From contig NC_088863.1 of the NCBI RefSeq assembly GCF_032884065.1, positions 63,573,604-63,637,603 on the forward strand: a stretch of 64,000 nt of DNA, read 5' to 3'. This DNA is from Artemia franciscana (taxonomy: Eukaryota > Arthropoda > Branchiopoda > Anostraca > Artemiidae). Position numbers and translations under genes: made by a program. The notes beneath the pieces are model-generated. The model saw nothing but the letters and a program-made list of their open reading frames with translations, was not told where the DNA came from and did not search any database. Within the stretch, counting starts at the first letter, position 1, and each line of letters starts with the position of its first letter. Shown here piece by piece: positions 42,837 to 55,765 of the stretch.

Positions 42837-45800
42837 TCAGTGAAGCAGGACAAAGGTTGCCGCAATACTTCACGTTGCTCAGGCAGCGTGATTGAAACTT
42901 CAAGAAATTGGTGTGGAAGCTTGGGTGACAAAATGGACTTCGCCTTTATTGTGTTTTAATAGGTATGGCAAAAAATTGCTTTCTCGGTGGATGATTCTAT
43001 TCCTGATTTGGGGGTTTCAAATACAAGTTCATTAAGCAGCTCCATAAACTCTAGAAAAGAAAGAGCACAAAAATTATCGTAGGATAAAGAGGGCCGTGAA
43101 CAACAAGAACTACCAAATAAGGTTAGTTCATTGGAATATGCAAGGATGTGATTGTTTTAAACTTAAAACGTTATTTAGTGTGAGGAAATGGGACTTAGTG
43201 TCTCTTGTTGAAACTCGGAGAGAAGAGCCAGTTTATCCTATGAGATTTATGTCATATAAAGTTTTGAGGAAGAGAAGTAGAAACAGTCGGATTTGTGGTG
43301 AATATCAGAGTATCAATGCTAATAAACTGTGATGTTTCCGACGAATATATCCAGTTGGAATCAAAATAGGAAAATATTGTTTGGATAAAGTATCAGAAAG
43401 AAATAGTTGTTTTCTTTGTTGTCAAGTCTATATTGTCTCCATTAGTCTATATTGCCAAGTATATTGTTTGGATATAGTGTCATTAAGAAATTGTTGTCAA
43501 GTCTATATTCCACCTGAAAATTACGGTTATAGTAGTAGTGACGATGCGTGGCAACTTGCAAGTGGAGAGACATATTATTACAAAAAAGTATTTATTAATC
43601 ATAAATTTGTCTTTTTAGGTGACTTTAATGCCCATATTAGTAATATAATAGAGAAGTATTGTGCTCCATTGCTACCTAAGGATTATCTTCTACCACCTTT
43701 TGGAAGATAGTGAAGTAATTGTAGCATTCTAGAATATGCAACATGTATCATTCGCTGAGGACAATCGGTTGTTAGTAAAACGTAACCTTCGTGAAGAATA
43801 TAAAAAGTTGGAAAATACAAAGAAATTGGAAAAAGAGAAGGAAGGTAATAGAAAAATGGTAAAGGAGTTCATTAGTAAGGATAGGAAATCGATTTGACAG
43901 GGAATTAAATGGGCAATACAACCAAATTAGGAGTTTCGCCCTCCAGCAGCTTCGTGGCCGGAGTATTTAGAAAAGCAGGAGAGTGGGAGCAGTCAGCTAG
44001 AACAATATTCACACCAAATTAGGAATCAAATTTGTTTTCCCTTGCAAGAAATATATTATGACTTGATAGAGCAATGAATCCAAAAGAAGTATGGACTTCA
44101 TTCAAAAAGATGAAAGAGAAATCGGGGCTTGGTCGTGATGGCAGAACAATATCAATGTGGAAAAAGATAAGGGCATATTTGCTTCATATCGTCTCATTAC
44201 TCTTCACAGTTATTTTACAGACAAGGATAAGGCTGCAAAAATGGCCTCTATAGGAATAAGAATAATAAGAAGGTAGAAAAAAGTGGTAATTATAGAGGGA
44301 TCGATCAAGGCGATAGCTTAGTAAAATTGTTTTGTAATGTAGTTGATGGTAGGTTGAAAAGTTGGCTAGGTTGGAAAGAGGTGATTAGTAAGGTTCAAGC
44401 AGGTTTCAGAGTTTTAGTGAATAAATATAGCAAGCAAAGAAATGGTCGTTTGTATGCAGCATTCGTGGAATTGAAAGATGCATTTGATAATGCAGATAGA
44501 GTACTACTTATGGACAGTCTACTGGAGGCACGTCTTCCGATTGTTTTGTAGCTATCTTACTATAGCTTTATAGGGCAACGAAGTTATTGGTTAGTGTTGT
44601 TACGAATTGGTTTTTGGATAGCACAATATAAGACGAGTAAATCAGAGATGTGCTGCATTGTCGAAGTTGTTTACTATTAATATAAATAGTCTAGAAAAAT
44701 TATGGATAAGAAGGGAGCCCCAATTTTGACACTGGATGTATAAATGTTATGCATGCTCCTTTCCGCAGATGATACAGTTTTAATTACAGATTCAGGTAGG
44801 AGGTTACAGAAGTTGTTGAATTTATTACAAGATTTCTTGATAAATAAGAGACTTGAGTAGAATGTAGGTAAAACACTGGTTTTAGCGTTAAGGAAGGGTC
44901 GTCAAATAAGTAAGGAGAATAAGTTCATTTTTGGAGGTAGAGAGCCCGAAGTTAAGGATGAATGGGGAAATTTAGGGGTTACGTTTAAGGATATGGGTAA
45001 ATTATTCAGTAGGCAGATAGGACGTAGTGAGTTAATGGATAGGATGTGCACCAATTTGATTTTAAGGAGTTAGATAATGGATATACGAGATATTAGGATT
45101 TGAAAGAGATTTTTAGGAATAAGATCGGTGATGTATTATGGGTCAGAAGTTTGGAGATCCCAGAAAAGTGATAATTTCGAAAGGATACAACTGGGATATT
45201 ATAATAGATGGCTAGGTGTTAATAGAAATCTGAATACTTTAATAGTTCAAGTAAATCTAGGGATTCTTTCGCTAAGAAGTTGTATGCTGGTGAATACTGT
45301 TAGGTTTTGGGAGCGTATAGTGATGATCCCAATAGTGCAGTTACTTAAATCTGCTTATTCAGAGGCTCTTAGAGATGAGTCTCATGGCCGTACCAGATAA
45401 GGAGGATTTTACAAGATGCCGCAGTGGGAAAACCGTGGAATAATGGATTAGGGATAGATAAAGAAGCTGCAAAAACGATAGGTAATATTTTAGTTAGAGA
45501 TTTGGCAGTATGAAAGAAGCCTTTCCAATTCTCTGGGCCTTTACACGTGGGTGAAGGAGACATGGGGTGAAGTGGTTTTGTTTAAGGCAAATTTAAAAAA
45601 AACGAGGAATTGGAGCATGTACTTCAATTAAGAGGGATTATTTTATCATTTGGGGTATGAAGGAAGTATTTAGAGAGGTGCAGAGGGTAAGATAGATCTT
45701 ACTTTTGCCCGATGAGAGGAAGTATGGATAAGAGTGTGGGTCATGTGATGTATGAGTAAGTAGAATTGAGTGAGTTGAGAGATGAAGTATGCGGAAAGTC

Positions 45801-46062
45801 TGAGTGTGATCAGAGATAGCGGGTGAATTTAATTAAAGATGATTGTTTTGCAAGTATTAAATATTAGGACGATTTCTCAGGTTGGCAATGGAGGACAGAA
45901 GGAGATTTATTTGTAATTTGTGTTTCCCTTTGTTTTGTGATTTGTGTTTCTCTTTGTGCTATTCGATGGTTATGTTATGTTTATGTAATGAAAATTATTC
46001 AAAATTGTTTTGTATTGCCACGGTCATAGGGCTTTTAGTACAATAGAATTTACTTACTTACT
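42837..46062 (+). pseudogene. Non-LTR retrotransposon ORF2 remnant
   Basis: The endonuclease start (IRLVHWNMQGC, near 43120) and its GDFNAHIS motif (near 43620) are followed by reverse transcriptase fragments: FVELKDAFDNADRVLL (near 44465) and SADDTVL (near 44765), where the catalytic YADD has become SADD. A C-terminal region (YYGSEVW, near 45140) follows. Many stops and shifts break it. It ends near 46062 with short TTAC repeats. I assign it to non-LTR retrotransposons but not to a clade. Confidence 0.75.
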
Positions 46063-46524
46063 TATACTTTTAAATAAAATACAAATGACGCAACAGCTTT
46101 TAGAGGATTTCAGGCAGGAGAGGAGGCACTATCCTTACTCTTGTTTTTAGTATTTTCTGTTGGTTTTAAATTTGATCATAATATTCATTTTGATTTCTAC
46201 TCATTTTTGGATTTATTTACTTATCTATATAAGTATTAGCATAATATTTGTAGACACGGGTATATAATGAGTTGAAGGTAGTAGGCTTGAGATCATCTGC
46301 ACATGATTTCGGCTCTTATAGATAGAAGAGCACTGGAAAGTGCATAAAAACACAATTGGTCAAGAATTCCGCAAAGCCTCCATTCAACTGCAGGTCCCAG
46401 GGAGTTCTTGCTATCTAGTTCTAATCAGGCTTAAGCGCTTCGTGTGGACTTGAGAAAATTTGCTGGTTTTTGGGCTCCATTACTTTTCCTGAGGCTATAA
46501 TAATTTCAATCATTTATAGAATAT

Positions 46525-47390
46525 GAAAATTGCAACTAGGAATGTCACAACGTTGAAGAACACCCATTGTATAGACTCTTTCACTGACTAATTTAGACGC
46601 TTTGAGCTGGACTTATCAGGAGCTTTAGAAACTCATTACCCATGGAAGTAAAACGTAAAATTAGGCGATATAGAATTTATTCACTTTGAGCGGAAGGATG
46701 GGGTACACAAACAGGGAGTAGGGCTCATGATCAATATGGAAACGGCTAAGTTTTGTTTAGGTTGGGAAGGTATTAATAATATAATGCTAGTCACTCATTT
46801 AATGACATAAAGTGCAGGGTATTAGTCATAGTAGTACATGCACCTATAGAACCAACTGACGGAGATAGTACTGACTGACTCAGGTGAATTTTATTTACAG
46901 CTGCACGAAGAAATACACAGTGTCCCAGGTAGAAATATGTCATTTTTATCACGAGATTTTGGCACCCAGGTTGGTAGAAATAGGAATAGATGGTACCCTA
47001 GCCAAGGTAAATTTGGAGTAGGAAAAGATAACAATAATGGTTACATACTACAGTATTTTGTAGGTATAAAAATCTTATTATAATCAATACAGTATTGGGT
47101 AATAAAATAGCCCATAATTTAACATAGTATTCACAAGATGATAACACAACTCATCTGATTGATTATGTTATTGTAAATTAAAGACTGACAGGATCAATTC
47201 AATATACTAAGGTTATCCATATGGGAGTGCTGGTCATGAAGTTAAAAGTAAAGATCACCAGCTAGTAGTGTCTAGGGTTGATTTAAAGCTGGTACTTAAG
47301 AAGGATAACTACCATCCGAGGAACTATAACGAAGTTAGGCTCCAGGATCAGAATTTGAAGAAAAAACTTTCCAAAAACAGTTAGATATTA
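46525..47390 (+). pseudogene. RTE-like LINE endonuclease remnant
   Basis: Starts MKIATRNVTTLKN and continues through broken frames with DGVHKQGVGLM, and with GRNRNRWYPSQGKFGVGK (near 46970-47025), typical of RTE-type APE endonucleases. The normally acidic GDFNAQVG motif reads RDFGTQVG here, so the nuclease would be impaired as well as frameshifted. Confidence 0.75.
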
Positions 47391-47399
47391 TACTGAGGA

Positions 47400-48780
47400 G
47401 TTTAAAATTTGACAATTTTGAAGATGAATGGAATAATTTTAGAAAAATAGTTTGTGAAGTTATTGATGGTGTCTTAGGGAAGAAAGCTAGAAACGCAAAA
47501 AGGAATATCAGTGAAAATGGTTTATGTTTGATAGATAGGTGAAAGAGATTGTATAAGAATTATTTGAGTGATTAAGAAAGTAGAGTAACACTAAAATATG
47601 AACTAAGGGCGGGGTGAAGTGGAGATCATGGATAAAACTGCGAAAGATCTAGAAGATGAAAAAACACAGGATCGAAGACAATGTCGATGATCAATGGACT
47701 AATTTTAAAGACATAGTTTGGGAAGTCGCCGATGGTGTCCTGTGGAAGAAAGTTGGAAACGCAGCTAGGAATATCCGTGAAAAAGGTTTATGTTTAATAG
47801 AAAAGAGAATGAACTTGTACAATAATTATTTGAGTGATAGATCATATGAAAGTAAAAGACATGTAAAGAAAGTGGAGTAACACTAAAAAATGAACTAAGG
47901 GTGGTGTGAAGTGGAGGTCATCGATAAAACTGCAGAAGATCTGGAAGATGAAAAAACACAGGATCGAAGACAATGTCGATGATCAATGGACTAATTTTAA
48001 AGACATAGCTTGGGAAGTCGCTGATGGTGTCCTGTGGAAGAAAGTTGGAAACGCAGCTAGGAATATCCGTGAAAAGGGTTTATGTTTAATAGAAAAGAGA
48101 ATGAACTTGTACAATAATTATTTGAGTGATAGATCATATGAAAGTAAAAGACATGTAAAGAAAGTGGAGTAACACTAAAAAATGAACTAAGGGTGGTGTG
48201 AAGTGGAGGTCATGGATAAAACTGCAGAAGATCTGGAAGATGAAAAAACACAGGATCGAAGACAATGTCGATGATCAATGGATTAAATTTAGAAAAATAG
48301 TCTGTGAGGTCACTGATGGTGTCTTAGGGAAGAAAGATAGAAACGCAGCTAGGAATATCAGTGAGAATGCTTTACGTTTAATAGATACTAGAAGAAACTT
48401 CTACAAGAATTACTTGAGTGATAGATCATATGAAAATAAGAGGCATGTTAAGAAAGTGGAAAAAACACTAAATATGAACTAAGGGTGGTTTGAAGTAAGG
48501 TCTGGAAAAAATGCTTAGGATCTGGAAAGTTAAAGATGCATCAAGGAATATCAGGGAAAATGCTTTATGTTGAATAGAGAAGAGAAGATGCTTATACAAC
48601 AATTAATTGAATGATAGACCATACAAAAGTGGCATGTAAAGAATGTGGAGAAAATACTAAATATGAACTAAGGGTGTTGTGGTCATAGATAAAACTGTTG
48701 AAAAGACACTATAAAACACTTTAGTGTTTTAGAGATTAAACACTAAAGTGGAGGTCATGGATAAAACTGCTGAAGATCTG
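47400..48780 (+). repeat. Tandem 292-bp units from LINE linker
   Basis: Three near-identical units start at the KKHRIEDNVDDQW codons at 47656, 47948 and 48240, exactly 292 bases apart. A diverged unit precedes them (47400-47620) and another follows (48530-48700). Each encodes the linker between endonuclease and reverse transcriptase (DGVL-KK, LSDRSYESKRHVKKVE). Since 292 is not a multiple of three, the array cannot be one continuous protein repeat. Confidence 0.9.
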
Positions 48781-48804
48781 GAAGATGAAAGAGCTAAGAG
48801 CTCA

Positions 48805-50668
48805 TATGGCACTTGTGACGAGGCAAGAAGAGCTAAGAGCCAAGAGCTCTTATGGTATGAGCTCTAACAAAATTCTAGGAATCAATGGATTGATTTAAAA
48901 GGAAAATCAGAGGCTTAATGCCTGCCAAAATTTAAAATAAGAGTTCTGAGTCAAGATGTCCTTCTAAGTATCAAAATTCATTAAGATCCGATCACCCACT
49001 CGTATGTTATAAATACCTACTTTTTTCTAATTTTTCTTCTCCCTTTAGCCCCCAGGATGGTCGAATCTGGGAAAACGACTTTATCAAGTCAATTTGTGCA
49101 GCTCCCTGACACGCCTACCAATTTTCATCGTCCTAGCACATCCAGAAGCACCAAAATCACCAAATCACTGAACCCCTCCCCCCCAACTTCCCCAAAGACA
49201 GCAAATCCAGTACGGTTACGTCAACCACGTATCAAGGACATTTGCTTATTCTATCCACCAAGCTTCATCCCGATTCCTCCGCTCCATGTGTTTTCCAAGA
49301 TTCCCCCTTCAACTTCCCCCAATGTCAAAAGATCTGGTCGGGATTTGAAATAAGAACTCTGGGACATGAATTCCTTCTAAATATCAAATTTCATTAAGAT
49401 CCGATCACCTATTCGTAAGATAAAATACCCCAATTTTCACGTTTTCCCAGAATTCCAGTTTCCCCCTCCAACTCCCCCCAATGTCACGGGATCTGGTCGG
49501 AATTTAAAATTAGAGCTTTAAAGAACAAGATCCTACTAAATATCAAATTTCATTAAGACCTGGTCACCCTTTTGTAAGTTACAAATACCTCAATTTTCCA
49601 AATTACCCCCCCCCCCAACTCCACCAAAGAGGGCAGATCTGGCCCGGTTATATCAGTCACGTATCTTAGACAGGTTTTTATTCTTCCCACCCAGTTTCAT
49701 CCTGATCTCTCCGCTTTAAGTATTTTCTAAGCCCCCCCCCCCCCAATGACGCTGGATCCGGTTGAGATTTAAAATAAGAGATCTGAGTTACGAGGTCCTT
49801 CTAAATATGAAGTTTCATGAAGATCCGATCTCTCCTTCGTAAGTTAAAAATACGGCATTTTTTCTAATTTTTCAGAATTAACCCCACCCCACACACACTA
49901 GAGCGGATCCGTTCCAATTACGTAAATAACGTATCTAAGACTTCTGCTCAGTTTCCCCACCAAATTTCATCCCGATCCCTCCAATCTAAGTGTTTTCCAT
50001 GATCTTAGGTTTCCCTACCCCAAACTCCCCCCAATGCCACCAGATCTGGTCGTGATTTAAAATAAGAGCTTTGAGACACAATATCCTTCTAAATATCAAA
50101 TTTCATTGAGATCTGATCACCCGTTCGTAAGTTAAAAATACCTCATTTTTCCTAATTTTTCAGAATTAACCCCCCACCCCCCAACTACCCCAAAGAGAGC
50201 GGATCCGTTCCGGTTATATCAATCATGTATCTAGGACTTGTGTTTATTTTTCCCACCAAGTTTCATCCCGATCCCTCCACTCTAAGTGTTTTCCAAGATT
50301 TTAGGTTTTCCCTCCCAACTCCCCTTCCCCTCCCCCAATGTCACCAGATCCAGTCGGGATTAAAAAAAAAGCTCTGAGACACGAATCCTTCCAAACACCA
50401 AATTTCATTAAGATCAACCGTTCGTAAGTTAAAAATACTTCTATTTTTCTATTTGTTCCGAATTAACGGGCCTCCCACTCCCCCCCCCCCAGATGTGTCA
50501 AATCAGGAAAACGACTATTTATAACTTAATCTGGTCCGGTCCCTGATATGCCTGCCAAATTTCATCGTCCTAGCTTACCTGGAAGTGCCTAAAGTAGCAA
50601 AACCGGGACCGACAGACTGACAGAATTTGCGATTGCTATATGTCACTTGGTTAATACCAAGTGCCATA
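48805..50668. mobile_element. TIR-flanked element of degenerate tandem units
   Basis: Perfect 11-bp terminal inverted repeats, TATGGCACTTG at 48805-48815 and its complement at 50658-50668, enclose 1,864 bases. The insertion splits an AAGATGAAAAAACACAGG sequence of the LINE array, whose two halves lie at 48783-48790 and 50669 onward. Inside, a landmark (GATC[CT]GGTCGGGATTTAAAAT) recurs at about 49335, 49490, 49757, 50043 and 50346. Next to the 3' TIR is the palindrome CACTTGGT-TAAT-ACCAAGTG. No transposase is seen. The short open frame at 49057-49353 is not conserved between units. Confidence 0.75.
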
Positions 50669-51240
50669 AAAACACAGGATCGAAGACAATATCGATGATC
50701 AATGGACTAATTTTAGAAAAATACTATGTGAAGTTGCTGATGGTATCTTAGGGTAGAAAGTTAGACGCGCAGCTAGGGATATCAGTGAAAATGCTTTATG
50801 TTTAACCAAGAGGAGAAGAAGCTTGTATAAGAATTTTTTGAGTGATAGATCATATGAAAATAAAAGGCATGTAAAGAAAGTGGAGTTACTCTAAAATAAG
50901 AACTAAGGGGGGTGTGAAGTGAAGATTATGGATAAATTGCTAAAGATCTAGAAGATGAAAAAACCCAGGATCGAAGATAATGTCGATGATGAATGGACTA
51001 ATTTTCAAAAAATAGTTTTTGAAGCTGCTGATGGTGTCTTAGGGAATAAAGCTAGAAACGCAGCTAGGAATATCAGTGAAAATGCTTTATGTTTAATAGA
51101 GAGGAGAGGAAGCTTGAACCAGAATTATTTGAGTGATAGATCATATGAAAGTATGAGGAATGTAAAAAAAGTGGAGCAAACACTAAAATATGAACTAAGA
51201 GGGGTATGAAGTGAAGGTTAAGGATAAAATTACCTAAAGA
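50669..51240 (+). repeat. Two further 291-bp LINE linker units
   Basis: Units beginning at about 50669 and 50959 continue the array at 47400-48780 after the inserted element. The second has an open frame (50955-51209) but is one frame out with the reverse transcriptase. Confidence 0.85.
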
Positions 51241-51299
51241 TCTGCAAGATGAAAGAAGATAGGATAATAGTGAAATATTGTACTGGCCTGTTAATAAAT

Positions 51300-52880
51300 T
51301 GAGTGCGTATAATCAATATAGACTTATTTCAGTTAAAGACAGGAACCGGGAACAATTAATGATAAGGAAAGAGTTAAACAAAGATGTGTAGAACATTTTG
51401 AGAATACACTAAACCGGGATAGTGTCACAGGAACGATATAGAAAAGAATGAAAGAGTTTGTGAGACTTGCATGCAAAGAAAGATTTATCTTGGGAGGAAA
51501 AATTAGTGACAGTACTAAAAGCATTAAGAAATAATAAGGCTCCAGGTGCTGATAGTGTAGTTCATGAGTTTATCAAATATGGCGGTTATGAGGTTAGAAA
51601 TAAGTTACTGAAGATTATGAATATAATTTATGAAAAAGGGAAAGTACCAAGCAATTTTAGGAAAACTTTAATTAAACACCTTTATAAGAAAGCTGATAAG
51701 AGTGAATGTGCAAATTAAAGAGGCATTAGCTGGGTTTCTATAGGTAGTGGATTATTTAGCATGATGATACATTTTAGATTTAGAGATGAAGTAAACAAAC
51801 TTATAAGAGAAGAACAGTGCGGTTTGAGAAAGGGTAAAGGATTTGTTAACCAAATTTTCTCTCTTACATCAATAATAGAAAAGTGCCTGAGTCAACAAAC
51901 ACCTTCAGTCTTCAGTTTTATAGATTATGAGCAAGCGTTTGATTCAGCTGATAGAAGAGCTTTGATAAAGGCCTTTAAGTTGTGTGGTATATTAAAAAAA
52001 AGCACTAAAGTGATTAGTGCTAGGTACGAGAGTAACATTGCTATGGTTAAGGTAGGAAATGAGGTTAGTGCCTGGTTTCACGATAAACCAAGAGTTAAGC
52101 AGGGATGCTTTGCATCCCCATTCATATGGATTATTTCGATGAACTTTGTCCTAATGAGCACAAGAAAGGCAATGGGAGAACACGGAATCAAACGAGGAAT
52201 TTAAATCTCCTAGACTTAGATTGTGATGATGATTTAAGAATCCTAAATGATAGTGTTGGCATCATGGATGAGCTTTGAGAGGTTTTGCGAGTTCACGGTG
52301 CAAGAATGGGTTGGAAAATTAATGTTAAGAAGAGTAAGTGGTTAAGACTAGGAATAAGTGATTGAGAAGAGCTAATGTTGGGTTATGAGAAGATCAATCA
52401 CGTGGACAACTTCACTCACCTAGGTAGTATTATCAGCAAAAACGGTGGTTGCAGTGAAGAAATTAAAAGTCGATAGTCAAAAAATGTTTAAAAAATAGGA
52501 AGATAAGTCTGCGAAGTAAAATTAGAATATTGGAAGCTACAGTAATGACAGGGGTCAAGTATGATTATGAAGTGTGGGCACGCCAGAATGAGAAAGGTCT
52601 ACAATGAGAGAGGTTCAGATGGTTATGACACGTTCTGCGGATAAAGGACGACAGATTGCCAAAGATTGTTCTCGTCAGCAAATCGATGAAATTCAGGTCG
52701 TCCCCGGGTGGGGTAGGAGGATATCGTAAAGGAAGATTTAAGGGAAATTGGGACTTCCTGGGAGGATGTGCAGAGGAAGAATTTGAATAAATTGGTATGG
52801 AGGAGGAGCGTGCATAACTTTTTTGGCCTCAGGCGGCTTTGTACTTTAGTGAGTTGTTAGTAGTAGCCAGCAGTAGAAGA
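51300..52880 (+). pseudogene. RTE-like LINE reverse transcriptase remnant
   Basis: Carries NNKAPGADSVVHEFIKYGG (near 51525), EEQCGLRKGKGFVNQIF (near 51810), the motif A DYEQAFDSADRRAL (near 51930) and VKQGCFASPF (near 52095). The catalytic motif is altered to DCDDDL (near 52220). The C-terminal segment ends GLRRL near 52835, then TAG repeats. Stops at 51718 and 52204 and several shifts disable it. Confidence 0.85.
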
Positions 52881-53209
52881 GTATAAGTATCTGTTATCTT
52901 TATGTTTGTCATTATTATTTATTTTAATTTTCGTTAGTTTTCGCTTAATTATAAGTTGATTTATTAATTGAGTGCAATTTCTGATCTTTTAAACTTTGAG
53001 TTACGATAGGTCTTTATATATGCCTAACTTATATTTTAATATGGATCTTTATTTTTCTTTGGAAAATTTCTTTTAGGGAAAGTTTGTTTTTTAATTGATT
53101 GCAGTAAATTAAAAAACCCTTTTCTTTTTATATTTTCCTTTTGACTATTTTCAAATTACAACCCCATTTAAAAAGACGAATTGACAACCTCAATAAATGA
53201 TCAAATTAC
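52881..53209 (-). other. SPRTN intron 3, distal end
   Basis: AT-rich intron sequence immediately after exon 3 in transcript order; it begins with the donor GTAATT. Nothing else is seen. Confidence 0.7.
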
Positions 53210-53329
53210 CGTAATTTTGGTTCCTGACAGTGAATTGATCCTATGCATATGCTTCTGGAATTCTGGGCCATGTCCTTCCCTATCTCGATTGTTTTGCGTT
53301 ACAAAAAGGTACGCATGAATCATTTCGTG
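53210..53329 (-). CDS. SPRTN: SPRTN exon 3 (HExxH active site)
   Basis: Acceptor TATTTTCAG precedes 53329 and donor GTAATT follows 53210, giving exactly 40 codons in phase 0 (residues 86-125). The first five residues are HEMIH, the zinc-metalloprotease motif (H86, E87, H90). GHGPEF supplies the third zinc ligand H105, 19 residues after H86, as in human SPRTN. MHRIN and GTKIT follow as in the family. The protein digests proteins covalently trapped on DNA during replication. Confidence 0.95.
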
Positions 53330-54034
53330 CTGAAAATAGATATAAGATGTTACCCACGGACAATCTGATGGATTACAGCTAAAAAATTCTATTGACTCAG
53401 TAAGTTTTCCTTCTTTTTACTGGCTAAGGCTTTACTCAGGATATTTTTCTTACGCAGGCCTATCTGTCTCTCCAGAAATAAGGAATAATATGATTGGCTT
53501 TCAAGTATTCAACAGAGATGCGAACCAAGAAAATCAAAGTACGAAGAATTACACTTCAAGAATGAATAATAGGACATTAATGTTTATTTTTCTCTTTTGT
53601 CCATTTTTGAGAAATTGATATAGAAAATTTGAACTAATTTTATTATAACCTCTGCAAGCAAATTTGGGCCTCCTGAGTAATTAATTAGGGTGGATAATCA
53701 CCACACAAATGTATACAAAAGCCTGTTCCCTTGACATTTCAGCTGAGGACTCCTGAAAAAACTGTGTATGTCCAAAAAAGATGCAGCAGACAATCTATAA
53801 AAAGCATTAAATCCCCTCATCTCTTCAATTAAAAAGCTAGGTTATAAACACAAAAATAGAGATGAAATTTGACATGTCACTTTTGCGCAAAAAATGTAGT
53901 TCTGAGCCTTCACACTAAAAATATCTTCCCAAAACACACTCCAACGTCAGAATGCTTCAAACCCATGTGGTTTTCAGTCTATTACCTTAAGATATAAAAA
54001 CATAATCCAAAAGCTCATTGGGACACCTGAGAAG
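53330..54034 (-). other. SPRTN intron 2, proximal part
   Basis: Non-coding sequence with no recognised element. Intron 2 as a whole is 53330-56613 (3,284 bases). Confidence 0.6.
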
Positions 54035-55765
54035 GTCGGAAGAGCCAAGAGCCAAAAGCTTTTTCCTACTAAGTTTCACTACGATTTCTCCACTCTAAGT
54101 GTTTTCCGAGATTTCCACTTTCCCCTTTCAGCCCCCCCCCCAATATCACCGGATCCGGTCGGGATTTAAAATAAGAGCTCTGAGACACGAGGTCCTTCTA
54201 AATATCAAATTTTATTAAGGTCCAATAACCCATTCGTAAGTTAAGAATACCTCGTTTTTTCTAATTTTTCCGAATTAACCGTCCTTTCACTTCCCCCAGA
54301 TGGTCAAATCGGGGAAGCCAAAACATTTAATTTAATCTGGTCGGGTCCCTGATACGCCAGCGGACTTTCAGCGATCCCCATAATGATCACGTATCTAGTT
54401 TCGGATCTTCTTCATGTAAAAATTGGGGTGGTCCAGAATTCAAACCTGAGACCTGAATCATACCCCTAGAACACAAGTGATACTTAAGAATAACAATCAT
54501 TTATTTGATCGGCAAATAAGATTCTTTTCAACTATCCTGTTACTCCCCCAAAGAGAGCGGATCCGGTCCGGTTATGTCAATAACGTATCAAGGACATGTG
54601 CTTATTCTTTCCACCATGTTTCATCCCGACCTTTATACTCTAAACGTTTTACAAGATTCCCGGTTTCCTTCTACAACCCCCCCCCCCCCTATGTCACCGG
54701 ATCCGGTCGGAATTTAGAATCAGAGCTCTGAGACACAAGATCCTTCTAAATATCAAATTTCGTTAAGACCTAATCACTCGTTCGTAAATTAAAAATACAC
54801 TGTTTGTTCTAATTTTCCCGAATTACCCCCCCCCCCCAAGGGAGCCAATCCAGTCTGGTTATGTCAATCACGTATCTAGGACATGTGCTTATTCTTCCTA
54901 CCAAGTATCATGAAGATTTCTCCGCTCTGAGCGTTTTCCAAGATTTTCAGTTTCCCCCACCAGCTCCCCCCTCCCCAATGTCACCGAGTCCAGACAGGAT
55001 TTAAAATAAGAACTTTGAGACACGGTCCTTCTAAATATTAAATTTCATTAAGATCCAATCCATCGTTCGTAAGTTAAGAATACCTCATTTTTTCTAGTTT
55101 TTCCGAAATACCAAATTAGGTGCCCCCCACCCTCAACTCCCAAAAAGAGCATATCCGGTTTGATTATGTCAATCACGCGTCTAGGACTTATTCTTATTCT
55201 TCCCACATCCTGATCAGTTTCATAATGATCTCTTCACTCTAAGCGTCTCCCAAGATTTCTGCCCCCGTCCCCAAATCCCCCCAATGACACAGGATCCGAT
55301 CGGGATTTAAATAAGAGATTTGAGCTACAAGGTTCTTCTAAATATCAAATTTTATTAAGATCCGATCACTCCTTCGTAAGTTAAAATGCCTTATTTTTTC
55401 TAATTTTTCAAAATTAGCCCCCCTCACTCCCCCAAAGAGAGCGGATCCGTTCTGGTTATGTTAATCACGTATCTAGGACTTGAGCTTATTTTTCCCACCA
55501 ATTTTCATCCCGATCCCTCGGCTCTAAGCGTTTTCCAAGATTTCCTGTTTCCCCCTGCAATGTCACCAAATCCGGTCAAGATTTAAAATAAGAGCTCTGA
55601 GACACCATATCCTTCTAAATATCGAATTTCATTCAGATCCGATTACCGGTTCGTAAGTTAAAAATACCTATTTTTTCTATTTTTTCGAATTAACCACCCC
55701 CCCCCCCAGATGGTAAAATTGGTGAAAAGACTATTTTTAGTTTCATCTGGTCTGTTTACATCTGG
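54035..55765. repeat. Second copy of the tandem-unit element
   Basis: The same degenerate units as in 48805-50668, with landmark GATCCGGTCGG-ATTTA at about 54146, 54702, 54980, 55290 and 55568 (spacing about 280-310 or twice that). The left end begins near GAAGAGCCAAGAGCC. Neither terminal inverted repeat is present, so both ends seem lost. The open frame at 54477-54731 is incidental. Confidence 0.75.

Larger units (their letters stand above)
46200..52880 (+). mobile_element. RTE-like LINE, interrupted
   Basis: 5' leader (46200-46524), endonuclease remnant, amplified linker, TIR-element insertion (48805-50668), linker again, reverse transcriptase and a 3' end with TAG tail. It is decayed throughout. 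The RT catalytic motif near 52220 reads DCDDDL instead of YADD, so it is dead. A truncated relative lies at 32988-33110. Confidence 0.8.

Noticed and set aside
49057-49353. Pro/Ser-rich 98-codon frame
   Set aside because: It sits within degenerate tandem units and is not preserved in the other units or in the second copy of the element.
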